Below, one piece after another: positions 8,789 to 17,788 of a stretch of 64,000 bases of DNA. Origin of the DNA: CAZYVU01 sp964651435. Lineage in GTDB: Bacteria; Desulfobacterota; Syntrophorhabdia; Syntrophorhabdales; CAYQXL01. A model generated the notes under the pieces. It did no database searches. It was given only the letters and a program-made list of their open reading frames with translations, and was not told the origin of the DNA. The position numbers were made by a program, and so were the translations under genes. The stretch lies in assembly GCA_964651435.1 (NCBI GenBank), contig CAZYVU010000002.1:60069-124068 (forward strand). The letters are read 5' to 3'. Each line of letters begins with the position of its first letter. Position 1 is the stretch's first letter.

Positions 8789-9047
8789 AGAAGTGACCTC
8801 CAGATGCAAAGAATGCTTAGAACACATCATAATACGCAGCGACCAAGAGCTTCTAAGCGCCATGTGTTGCGCATTGCCGTTGTCAGTATTTTCGCAAAGA
8901 ACGCTGAGGTTTGCAAGATGAATCGCCCCACCGCCCAAGGCCCCGGGGGGAGGGCGGAGGGGAGGCAGGTAGCAGGTCATGGTGAGGAACAGGACCAGGC
9001 TAAGATTAATGTTGACTCCGGAACCTCTTGTGCAGTAATAGTGCCAT

Positions 9048-12000
9048 ATGGTCAGAAGGCGGGCGGGAGATGTTCTGGGACTTCTTTTCGGGGTCGTTGT
9101 TTTTTTAGTTCTGCTGCAGGCGTACGAAGCGGCAGGCCGCAGCCTGGTGCAGAACGCCCCCGTTGTGCAGGCCGGGGCTCCCCCTGCGGTTACGGTAGCC
9201 TCGGGGCCCCATGCGGTCGGCCAAGGTGAGGCCTGCCCCATGACGTGCATGATCGCCCAATCGAAATCATGGCTGCAGCCCGGTGAGACCGTTCAGCTTA
9301 AGGCCTTTGCCGGTGGGATGAATTATGCCCTTCCGTCAAGTTTCAGGTGGGACTTCGGGGACGGATCGACGGGCACGGGTGCGGAAGTCAGCAGGTCATA
9401 CTGGTGTTCCCCCCAGTACGCCTATTGCGAGTATACAGGCAATGTGACCATCACCAACGGCGAGAGGAGTTGCAAGGCCTCTTTCATGGTCCAGGCTGCA
9501 GGTCTTGGAAATACCCCTGCCATTAGCGTGAATCCGATCTCGGGCATTGTGCCCCTTACGGTACACTTCGATGGAAGCCGGATTCCGCCCAACCCCGACA
9601 AGGATCAGTGTAACTGCCCGTATGGCCTGACGAGCCATGGCTGGCGGATTAGCGGCCCCGATTTCTTTAAGGAGTATCCTGGAACGGAAAAGGTCACAGA
9701 GGTCCTGAAGAAGCCAGGGCTCTATCGTTGGCAGTTCTGGCCCTGCATATACTATTCAGGCGGTTTGTGCGCGAGCACCCTCGTGTACCAGGGTTCGGTG
9801 GTTGTCCTGCCCCTTCCCGACTGCATGGGGTCACAGGCTGCGAAGGGCGGTCCGCGGCACAACCCGAACACGGTATTTCACACCGCCGGGCGACCCCGTT
9901 GCGGACCGGCCATGGGGTCACCCTCCTACACCGTCAACACAACGTCGCTTAACCTGGTGGTGGCGGACAGGGACTTTTTCTACCAGGGCCGGGGCCCGGC
10001 GGTAGAGGCCGCAAGAATTTACAACTCCGATGCGTCGACGGGTTTTACAACGCCTTCGATGTTCGGATACGGCTGGAGTTTTTCCTATGATTCCTTTCTC
10101 AAAAAGGAGTCCGATCGTGCCGTTGTAAAGAAAGGCTCCGGCCAGGAGACGACCTTTCAGGGGCTGTTTTCCGGCACCTCACCCGTCGAGGGTGTTCAGC
10201 CGGAAGGCGTGGCAGACCGCCTTACGTGGTATCCCGGAGACCCCGCCGACTACTTCCTCTTTCGGGAGAAGGAGTCACGGCTCATCTACCGGTATGATTT
10301 CAGCGCGTCGCTTGGCTTGTACCGGCTCACGTCTGTGACGGATCAAAACGGCAATGCGCTGACAGTCCAATGGGGTGCCGGCGACACGATCGAGTCCCTG
10401 ACCGATGCCGCAGGGAGGATTACCACCTTTGCCTATGACGGAAGCAACCGGTGCACCTCAATGACGACGCCGGAGGGGAAAAGTGCCCTCTACGAGTATG
10501 ACGGCCAGGGGAATCTCGTCAGGACGGTCGATCTTGCCGGGTACATTTCCATTTTCACGTACGATGGTGCCGGATACATGACATCCATGGCCTTTGAAGG
10601 CAATACGACCGGGTTCGCATATGGCATGTCCGGCGGCTGGTACCATGTGGAGGCCGTCACCGATGCAAGGGGCAATGTGACGGAATACGAGGTGCTTGCG
10701 GTCTCCCCCCGGACCGTCAAAGTGCAGGATCCGCAGGGGAACATAACCACATTCGCAAGCGCCGGTGCGAACACGACGACTGTAACCGACGGGGCGGGCA
10801 ACACGACGGCTACCGGCTACACGGGCGGCTATCCGGCCCTATGGACCGACGCCAACGGCAACAGCACGGTCGGGACATACGATGGGAGAGGCAACCTGTT
10901 GTCCGTTACGGACGCCACCGGCGGCGTTACGACCTTTATTTACGACGGCGGGGATAATCTGCTGACGAAGACAAACGCCCTTGGGGCAGCCTGGGCCTTT
11001 ACATACGATGGAAAAGGCAATCTCACCAAGGTTGTCTCCCCCTCGGGTGCAATTACCGCCTACTCCTATGATGCCAATGGCCTGTTGCTCTCGACACAGG
11101 ACGGCCTGGGGCGCACCTACTCGTATACCTACGATGCTTTTGGCAACAGGACGTCCATCACCGACCCGCTGGGGAACGCAACCCATATGTCCTACGGAGG
11201 GCAGGGGCTCCGGCTGTCTTCATCCGCTGACCCCAGGGGGAACGTCACCTCTTACGAGTACGACGGAAATTTCAGGCTCACAAAAACCATATATCCCGAC
11301 GGGACGTTTGTCCGGCGCACCTACGGTTGCTGCGCCCTTACGTCCTTGGAGGACGAGAACGGCAATGTGACCACCTACGCTCTTGACGGCCTGGGCCACC
11401 TGACGGCCACGACAGACGCGCTGGGAAACACGACGCAGCAGGCCTATGATGGAAACAGCAACCGGGTAGCCATTACCAACGCACTTTCGCAGAAGACGAG
11501 CGTGGAATACAACGGTGTCGACAGGCCGGTTAAGGTTGCCGACCCCCTGGGCCGCAGCACATCCTTTGCCTATGACAAGGAGGGCAACCTCACGGGTATC
11601 ACCGACCCCCTGGGAAACACAACAGCACTGACCTATGATGCGACCAACCTCCCGACGGGCGTTACGGATGCACGGGGCAATGCGGTGGTTAGCTCGAGAG
11701 ACGGGATGGGACGCATCGCGCTCAAAACCAACGGCAGGGGCCAGGCGGTGGGCTACTCTCTTGACAACGAAGGCCGTGTGACGAGGAAGGCCTTTCCCGG
11801 CAGCACCTTCGATTTCCACTATGACGCGGTCGGCAACCTTACCGGGTTTACCGATGGGGCGAACACGACGGCGTACGAGTATGACCCTCTCGACCGGGTG
11901 GCCCGGATCCTTTACGCCAATGGTCTATCCGTTTCGTTTGCCTACGATTCCGGGGGCAACGTGGCGGCCATAACCTACCCGGGCGGGGTAACGGCATCGT

Positions 12001-13409
12001 ACACCTACGACAAACGAAGCCGCGCTGCCTCCGTGGCCTGGGGAACGCAGGGCGTGACCTTCACTTACGACGGGGTCGGAAATGTGCTTGTCGAGAGCCG
12101 CTCAAACGGGACTGCAACCACGCACACGTATGATGCCAATAACAGGGTTACGGGCATCACGCACTCGAAAGGGGGTGCGCCTTTTGCCGAGATGCAGTAC
12201 ACAAGGAATGTGTTGGGGCACATCACGTCGGAAAGTGCCGGCCTGCCCCTTGATATGCCCGTCTTCATCGATGATACGGAGACCGGTCTTTACGGGCCGG
12301 CAAACGAGCTTCTGTCGTGGTCGTCTGCGTCCCACATCTTCGACAAGGACGGCAACCTTCTGTCGGTGGGCGACGGATGGACCTTCTCGGGGTCCTATGA
12401 TGCCGAGAACCGCGTGACGGCCATGACGGTTAAGGGTAGGTCCCGCACCTACGGCCATGATGCGCTCGGCCGCAGGGTGCGCTCCCTTGAGGGGGGGACG
12501 GCAGCGAATTACCACTACGATCACCTGGACAGGCTGCTCTGCGAGAGCGACGGGAGCGGTAACATTACGGCGTGGTATTTCTACAACGGGCCCCGGCTCG
12601 TTGCGATGAAACGGTCAGGCACCGCCTTCTACCACTTCGATAAGACGGGGAGCACGGTGGCCTTGACGGACGAGGTCGGGAACCTCCTCAACCTCTATCT
12701 GTACGAGCCCTCGGGTGCCCTGATGGCCTCGTCGGGCACAACGCCCAATCCGTTCACTTACAGCGGTGCCTTCGGCGTAACCGATGAAGGCGACGGCATC
12801 TACATGATGAGAAACCGTTTTTACGATGCAAGGACGGGAAGATTTCTCCAAAGGGATCCCATCGGGATTTTCGGCGGCTACAACCTTTATGCGTACGTTC
12901 AGAATAACCCCGTACACCTCATCGACCCGAGCGGTCTTGAGGGCCTGTCGGAGGCCATGTACGATGCCCGGCATCCCGGTCACAGGGAACAATTGGAGCG
13001 GAAGTGGCGGGAGGAGGAGTTCTCCAAGAAAAAGCAGGTTGCCTTCGGCAGGGCCGTACAGGAAATGGCGAAGGATATGATGTTGTATCCGTTGGATAAG
13101 TTGATGAACTTTATCGACCGTTTTCAGTTGGGCAACCTCTACAGCGGGACAAAAGTCGGCTATTACTGCGTGCGGGGCTCTTACGTAAAGGCCGCTTGGG
13201 AGGGCACCAAGATGGGGATTTCCGTCTATGTTGGTGCTCAGACCATGAATCCCTGGGCCGGGGCGCTTACCGGCACGGCGCTCGATTTCCTGGGGGACGC
13301 GGTAGAGCATGTGATAACGGCTCCGCCGAGCGCGCAGGCGGCCAGAACCACCGGAATAACCGGAATTTACGAGACGGAGGTACGTCAGGGCAGGGAGTAC
13401 TACAAATGA
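9048..13409 (+). CDS. secreted RHS/YD-repeat protein with PKD-like N-terminus
   Basis: This 1453-residue protein starts with a hydrophobic signal or anchor (about 8-28), then a PKD-like segment with RWDFGDGS (100-107), a DUF6531-like head (about 295-355), more than twenty YD repeats, and the RHS core end motif (about 1259-1300, RFYDARTGRFLQRDPIG and NPVHLIDPSGL). The 150 residues after DPSGL are the variable tip. They are charged at first and hydrophobic near VGAQTMNPWAGALTG, and match no toxin class that I recognise. ATG 9048 has no clear ribosome site; a poor -35/-10 pair lies at 9012-9041. No obvious immunity gene follows. The next gene overlaps by four bases (ATGA) and also carries YD repeats. 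Confidence 0.88.
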   Translation: MVRRRAGDVLGLLFGVVVFLVLLQAYEAAGRSLVQNAPVVQAGAPPAVTVASGPHAVGQGEACPMTCMIAQSKSWLQPGETVQLKAFAGGMNYALPSSFRWDFGDGSTGTGAEVSRSYWCSPQYAYCEYTGNVTITNGERSCKASFMVQAAGLGNTPAISVNPISGIVPLTVHFDGSRIPPNPDKDQCNCPYGLTSHGWRISGPDFFKEYPGTEKVTEVLKKPGLYRWQFWPCIYYSGGLCASTLVYQGSVVVLPLPDCMGSQAAKGGPRHNPNTVFHTAGRPRCGPAMGSPSYTVNTTSLNLVVADRDFFYQGRGPAVEAARIYNSDASTGFTTPSMFGYGWSFSYDSFLKKESDRAVVKKGSGQETTFQGLFSGTSPVEGVQPEGVADRLTWYPGDPADYFLFREKESRLIYRYDFSASLGLYRLTSVTDQNGNALTVQWGAGDTIESLTDAAGRITTFAYDGSNRCTSMTTPEGKSALYEYDGQGNLVRTVDLAGYISIFTYDGAGYMTSMAFEGNTTGFAYGMSGGWYHVEAVTDARGNVTEYEVLAVSPRTVKVQDPQGNITTFASAGANTTTVTDGAGNTTATGYTGGYPALWTDANGNSTVGTYDGRGNLLSVTDATGGVTTFIYDGGDNLLTKTNALGAAWAFTYDGKGNLTKVVSPSGAITAYSYDANGLLLSTQDGLGRTYSYTYDAFGNRTSITDPLGNATHMSYGGQGLRLSSSADPRGNVTSYEYDGNFRLTKTIYPDGTFVRRTYGCCALTSLEDENGNVTTYALDGLGHLTATTDALGNTTQQAYDGNSNRVAITNALSQKTSVEYNGVDRPVKVADPLGRSTSFAYDKEGNLTGITDPLGNTTALTYDATNLPTGVTDARGNAVVSSRDGMGRIALKTNGRGQAVGYSLDNEGRVTRKAFPGSTFDFHYDAVGNLTGFTDGANTTAYEYDPLDRVARILYANGLSVSFAYDSGGNVAAITYPGGVTASYTYDKRSRAASVAWGTQGVTFTYDGVGNVLVESRSNGTATTHTYDANNRVTGITHSKGGAPFAEMQYTRNVLGHITSESAGLPLDMPVFIDDTETGLYGPANELLSWSSASHIFDKDGNLLSVGDGWTFSGSYDAENRVTAMTVKGRSRTYGHDALGRRVRSLEGGTAANYHYDHLDRLLCESDGSGNITAWYFYNGPRLVAMKRSGTAFYHFDKTGSTVALTDEVGNLLNLYLYEPSGALMASSGTTPNPFTYSGAFGVTDEGDGIYMMRNRFYDARTGRFLQRDPIGIFGGYNLYAYVQNNPVHLIDPSGLEGLSEAMYDARHPGHREQLERKWREEEFSKKKQVAFGRAVQEMAKDMMLYPLDKLMNFIDRFQLGNLYSGTKVGYYCVRGSYVKAAWEGTKMGISVYVGAQTMNPWAGALTGTALDFLGDAVEHVITAPPSAQAARTTGITGIYETEVRQGREYYK

Positions 13410-16400
13410 CGGGCCATCGGTTCAGGCGGCCCTTCCTTTTCCTGGCGATGTGCACGGCGCTTTTTATCGTTGCGGCGGGCCACGCCCCGGCTTTTACTAT
13501 TAGTTACACCTATGACGCCCTCGGCCAGGTTGTGCAGGTTGATTACGGGGCAGGCAGAAGCATCTCGTACACGTACGACGAAGCCGGTAATATCCTAACG
13601 AAGGAAGTAAAGGGGACGAAAGGGCATTTTCTGACAGTGTCCAGGGCAGGCACAGGAAAGGGTCAGGTGACGAGCGCTCCCTTGGGCATCGAATGCGGAA
13701 ACAAGTGTTCTGCCAAGTTTGCCGTAAATACCGAGGTAGTCCTCACGGCAACGCCGGAACCCGGCTCGACGTTCGCGGGTTGGTCGGGTGGGGGTTGCAG
13801 CGGAACGAGCCCCTGCGGCCTCACCATGGACGGGGACAAGGCCCTTTCGGCGACGTTCGCGGCGCTGCCGCCATGCACCTACGCCATCGATCCCGCTGAG
13901 GCCGCCTTTCCGGCATCGGGAGGCCAAGGCTCGGTCACGGTCAGCACAGGGGCCCATTGCAGTTGGACTGTTACGGAAGGTCTTGACTGGGTGACCATTG
14001 TTTCCGGAGCCGGAGGCATGGGACCGGGAACCGTAAGCTATGTCGTCACCCCCTATGGTGACTCGACGGCCCGCTCCGGCACCATAAATATTGCCGGAAA
14101 ATCCTTCACTATCAGCCAGGACCCTCAGCCCCCGGCCTACAACCTCTCCGTGGCAAGGCTGGGAGGCGGAACGGGTACCATTACCAGCAGCCCTCAGGGA
14201 ATCAACTGCGGCAGCATCTGCTCGGCATCTTTCCCCGGCGGCACGTTGGTGACCCTTGCGGCAACGGCCGGTGACGGCTCCTCGTTTACCGGATGGGCGG
14301 GCGCCTGCAGTGGCACGGCTGCATGCGGGATTACGATGAGTGCACCTGCCACGGTAACGGCCTCCTTCACCAAGGGCTCCACGACGGCAAGCCTGTACGC
14401 CTGGGGGTTTAACGACCACGGCCAGCTTGGCGACGGGACGACCAACGATCGTCTGAAGCCGGTGAAGATAGAGCAGCCGGCAGATCTTGTCTCTGTGGCG
14501 GCAGGGGGAAGCCACTCCTTGGCCCTGGCCGCTGACGGGTCNNNNNNNNNNNNNNNNNNNNNNNNNNNNNNNNNNNNNNNNNNNNNNNNNNNNNNNNNNN
14601 NNNNNNNNNNNNNNNNNNNNNNNNNNNNNNNNNNNNNNNNNGCGGCAGGGGGAAGCCACTCCTTGGCCCTGGCCGCTGACGGGTCCGTCTGGGCCTGGGG
14701 AGACAATGAGAACGGTCAATTAGGGATCGGAACGAACGTCGACAGCACCGTGCCGGTGAAGATCGACGGGTTAGCTGACGTGACTGCCGTTTCGGCCGGT
14801 CTGGCACACTCCCTGGCCCTCGCCGCCGACGGGTCCGTCTGGGCATGGGGCAGGAACAGCTTCGGGCAACTGGGAGATGGGACCAATGAAGACCGGGTCC
14901 ACCCGGTCGAGGTTGTAAGCCTCCCTGATGCGGAGGCCATATCGGCGGGCGACTACCATTCGGTGGCGCTGGCGTCCGGCGGCACGGTCTACGCCTGGGG
15001 GAGCAACGCCTTCAATCAGTTAGGCGATGGAACGACAAACAGTCGCAATATTCCTGGGGCACTTTCGAACCTGACGGGTGTGAGCGCCATCGTCGTCGGC
15101 GGTTACCATTCTTTTGCCCAAACGGAAGACGGCGTCTGGGGGTGGGGAGAGAATTCCTTCGGTCAGCTTGGCGATGGCACGAAGACCCCGCGCAGCCGCC
15201 CTGTGCGAACACACTTTCCCGTTGCGGCCCTGGAAATGAAAGGGGGTTGGCTCCACAGCATTGCGCTCGACTCTTTTGCCTGGTCTTCGGGCCTCAACGA
15301 GCACGGCCAGCTCGGAGACGGGACGAGGGCCGACAGGGCGATGCCGGGCATGGTGTCCACAATAGCCGATGTCCAGGCAATCGCCGCAGGCAAGGGGCAC
15401 AGCTTGGCCATCGCATCGGGAGCCGCCGGCAAGACCCGCACCCTCACCGTCCTGAAGCAGGGTACGGGGACCATCGCCTCCAGCCCCTCCGGCATCGACT
15501 GCGGCTCCACCTGCATTGCCGCCTTCACCGAAGGCTCCTCAGTCACGCTTTCCCCCGCGCCCGGGCCGGGCTTTGTCTTTGCCTACTGGACGGGGGGGTG
15601 TGCGGGCAAAACCCCTGCCTGCAGCGTTACCATGAACGCGGACGTGACGGTCCAGGCCGTCTTCGTGTCCTCCAAGACGAAACAGAATAGGCTGGCCATC
15701 ACGAAGGTGAGGACGGCACAGGGAGATGGCACGGTAACGAGCGGTGACGGCGCCATCAACTGCGGTACGGACTGTTCCGAAGGGTTCTACCCCAACAGCC
15801 CCGTTCTCCTCTCGGCTTCGCCCAAGGCCGGCTCAACCTTCACCGGATGGTCACCCCCCTGTTCGGGTACGGGCACCTGTGCCATCACTATGGACAAGGC
15901 TTATACCGTCAAGGCGACCTTTTCGGGGCCCGCCATCCTTACGGTCACAAAGGTCTCCCGCGTCAAGGGGACGGGCACGGTAACAAGCACGCCCGCGGGC
16001 ATAGCCTGCAGCCCAACCTGCAAGGCCGGCTTCATCGCGAACACCGTTGTAACCCTCCATGCGGCCCCTGACCCCCTCTCCGTATTCACCTCATGGAGCG
16101 GTACGGGCATTCTATGTCCGGGCACGGAAGGCTGCACCGTCACCATGGACAAGGCCAAGACCGTCAAGGCGACCTTTACCGGCCCATCAACCCTTAAGGT
16201 TACGATCACCTCGAAGAACAAGGGCATGGGAACAGTGACCTCTACACCCTACGGCATCAGTTGTCCGGAAGACTGCTCCGAAGCCTATCCCTACCAGGGG
16301 ATGGTGACCCTGACGGCAACTGCGGAACCTGGTTCCACCTTTGTCTCTTTCTCCGGATGTGCGGCCGCCGCAGGGACAAGTTGCACCGTCACCATGGACA

Positions 16401-16495
16401 AGGCCAAGACCGTCAAGGCGACCTTCGAGAAGCCCAAGGTCATAGGAAGGCTTGATACGGTTGAGGTTTGCGGCGAGAGTGGGGCAGGCGATTAG
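13406..16495 (+). CDS. secreted multidomain repeat protein (YD, InlB-like, BACON, RCC1), interrupted by assembly gap
   Basis: I chose ATG 13406, in an ATGA overlap with the RHS gene, because it opens a signal peptide ending near HAPAF. In order there follow two YD repeats, an InlB-like beta repeat, a BACON-like domain (CTYAIDPAEAAFPASGGQGS), a second InlB-like repeat, six visible RCC1 repeats of about 50 residues (AWGxNxxGQLGDGT), and four more InlB-like repeats. Every InlB-like repeat has paired cysteines that could form disulfides, fitting an extracellular location. The frame is kept across the 100 N, but true gap length is unknown, so total length is uncertain. It is likely a cell-surface or secreted adhesion-type protein. 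Confidence 0.8.
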   Translation: MTGHRFRRPFLFLAMCTALFIVAAGHAPAFTISYTYDALGQVVQVDYGAGRSISYTYDEAGNILTKEVKGTKGHFLTVSRAGTGKGQVTSAPLGIECGNKCSAKFAVNTEVVLTATPEPGSTFAGWSGGGCSGTSPCGLTMDGDKALSATFAALPPCTYAIDPAEAAFPASGGQGSVTVSTGAHCSWTVTEGLDWVTIVSGAGGMGPGTVSYVVTPYGDSTARSGTINIAGKSFTISQDPQPPAYNLSVARLGGGTGTITSSPQGINCGSICSASFPGGTLVTLAATAGDGSSFTGWAGACSGTAACGITMSAPATVTASFTKGSTTASLYAWGFNDHGQLGDGTTNDRLKPVKIEQPADLVSVAAGGSHSLALAADGXXXXXXXXXXXXXXXXXXXXXXXXXXXXXXXXXXAAGGSHSLALAADGSVWAWGDNENGQLGIGTNVDSTVPVKIDGLADVTAVSAGLAHSLALAADGSVWAWGRNSFGQLGDGTNEDRVHPVEVVSLPDAEAISAGDYHSVALASGGTVYAWGSNAFNQLGDGTTNSRNIPGALSNLTGVSAIVVGGYHSFAQTEDGVWGWGENSFGQLGDGTKTPRSRPVRTHFPVAALEMKGGWLHSIALDSFAWSSGLNEHGQLGDGTRADRAMPGMVSTIADVQAIAAGKGHSLAIASGAAGKTRTLTVLKQGTGTIASSPSGIDCGSTCIAAFTEGSSVTLSPAPGPGFVFAYWTGGCAGKTPACSVTMNADVTVQAVFVSSKTKQNRLAITKVRTAQGDGTVTSGDGAINCGTDCSEGFYPNSPVLLSASPKAGSTFTGWSPPCSGTGTCAITMDKAYTVKATFSGPAILTVTKVSRVKGTGTVTSTPAGIACSPTCKAGFIANTVVTLHAAPDPLSVFTSWSGTGILCPGTEGCTVTMDKAKTVKATFTGPSTLKVTITSKNKGMGTVTSTPYGISCPEDCSEAYPYQGMVTLTATAEPGSTFVSFSGCAAAAGTSCTVTMDKAKTVKATFEKPKVIGRLDTVEVCGESGAGD
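14498..14685 (+). repeat. identical 44-base direct repeats on both sides of the assembly gap
   Basis: Bases 14498-14541 and 14642-14685 are identical and encode AAGGSHSLALAADGS of an RCC1 repeat. The unit length of the neighbouring RCC1 repeats is about 150 bases. The assembly evidently broke inside this tandem array. Confidence 0.95.
14542..14641. other. assembly gap (100 N)
   Basis: Exactly 100 unknown bases, the usual placeholder for a gap of unknown size. It falls between two identical RCC1-encoding ends, so it marks an unresolved repeat rather than a known length. Confidence 0.99.
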
Positions 16496-16945
16496 GGCTC
16501 AGTCCATTTTTTGCCTTGCATAGGGCCTTTGGGCGTGGAAGAATTGATGGAGAATGGTCGTTCCTTTCCCTCGAAAACCCCATCCGAAAATAAGGATGCC
16601 CGCAAGCTGGAAGCTGGGCCGGTAGAAGCATTTTCTCTTGAAAACAGGCTGCCAAAGATTGCCGGTGAAAGCAAGCTGTCGGGCTCTGAGGCCGGGGTTA
16701 CGCACAGCCCCGAGAATGTTGGTTCGCCCTGTGGGCAATGCCTGGAGTCTCTTGGCGTACGAGAAATGTCGCTCTCCTGGACTCAACAAATGTCTTGCTT
16801 ATAGCAAGCCTCTCCCAAGTCCTCGGGGGGCAAACGGCACGTTCGCCTGTATAGGTCGATGGAGCGAGACCTGTGCGGGGGAATGGAACCGTGAAGAGTT
16901 TACGAAAGATTTGGGTGTCGAACAGACCTGAACGAAGGAGCCACA
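16496..16945. other. 450-base stretch without a supportable gene
   Basis: Open frames on both strands overlap here (for example 16511-16804 and 16638-16931 on plus) but none has a convincing ribosome site or a family I recognise. The sequence contains short stems such as AGGTC/GACCT near 16850-16875. It could be a structured leader of the acetolactate decarboxylase gene or a remnant of a mobile element. I cannot assign a riboswitch class. Confidence 0.5.
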
Positions 16946-17671
16946 ATGAACGTTAAACATCGGCACGGATTGGAGAATGCCGTCTACCTTTCGACGCCTA
17001 TCAATGCCCTCGTCGAGGGGTTCTATGAAGAAAGGACGACGATGGGTGACGTAAAGACGCACGGAGATTTCGGCCTTGGGACCTTCAACCACCTCGACGG
17101 AGAGATGGTGCTCCTCGATGGTATGGCCTACCAGATCAGGGCCGACGGTACCGTGGCGGCGGTCCGGGATGACGAATACACGCCCTTTGCCTGCGTAACC
17201 TTCTTTCGTCCAGATACGTGGGATGACATAGGGGACAGCCTCGGGGCGCCTGACATCTTCGATCTTCTCGATAGGCTTATCCCGTCACCCAATATGCTCT
17301 ATGCGGTGCGTATAGAGGGTGGGTTCCGGTCGGTGAAGGCGAGGGCCATGCCGAAAACAGACAATTATATACCTCTGGTCGAGGCCGCAAAACACCAGGC
17401 GGTCTTTGAGTTTTCGGACGTTGAAGGTTCCCTGGTAGGGTTTTTCACGCCTGATTTTATGGTCTCCCTGAATGCCCCTGGATACCACCTCCACTTCCTG
17501 GCCGCTGACCGGAGCCACGGTGGGCACGTGATGAGCTGTCGTCTCGGCAGCGCCCGCATCGGCATTCAGCACATCCAGAGGCTGGAGGTCGATCTGCCGT
17601 TTACCCTCGACTACCTGACGGCCCGGCTTGATCGGGACGCAAAGGAAGACCTCGGCAAGGCGGAAAGGTAG
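16946..17671 (+). CDS. budA: alpha-acetolactate decarboxylase
   Basis: This 241-residue cytoplasmic enzyme converts 2-acetolactate to acetoin and CO2. Metal ligands His181 and His183 (YHLHFLA) and His194 (HGGH) have the 2 and 11 residue spacing known for zinc binding in this family. The N-terminal HGDFGLGTFNHLDGEM block is also characteristic. A ribosome site AAGGAG lies about 6 bases before the ATG. No acetolactate synthase or butanediol dehydrogenase is in the window, so it may drain acetolactate to acetoin or divert it from valine/leucine synthesis. The gene stands alone, 117 bases before cstA. Confidence 0.93.
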   Translation: MNVKHRHGLENAVYLSTPINALVEGFYEERTTMGDVKTHGDFGLGTFNHLDGEMVLLDGMAYQIRADGTVAAVRDDEYTPFACVTFFRPDTWDDIGDSLGAPDIFDLLDRLIPSPNMLYAVRIEGGFRSVKARAMPKTDNYIPLVEAAKHQAVFEFSDVEGSLVGFFTPDFMVSLNAPGYHLHFLAADRSHGGHVMSCRLGSARIGIQHIQRLEVDLPFTLDYLTARLDRDAKEDLGKAER

Positions 17672-17788
17672 AGGGCGGGGAAGGGCGATACAACGGGAAT
17701 GGACCATAGGAATAGCGGTATGAAGGGATTGCGGGGCGAACCGTGCCCCCTGTAGCCTGACTAAGGGAAGGATTAGGGTGCAAACCTG

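Noticed and set aside
7421..9229. 602-residue plus-strand open frame
   Set aside because: Antisense to livK and running through the structured spacer; no recognisable domains.
10300..12900. CRISPR or DNA tandem repeat in the RHS gene
   Set aside because: Periodicity is at the protein level (YD repeats) with variable DNA; there are no identical repeats with spacers. No CRISPR array was seen anywhere.
16638..16931. 97-residue plus-strand frame as a gene or intron-encoded fragment
   Set aside because: No domain or ribosome site; overlapping open frames in other phases make it indistinguishable from chance.
16496..16945. c-di-GMP or other known riboswitch before budA
   Set aside because: I could not find the conserved core of any class; only short stems are present.
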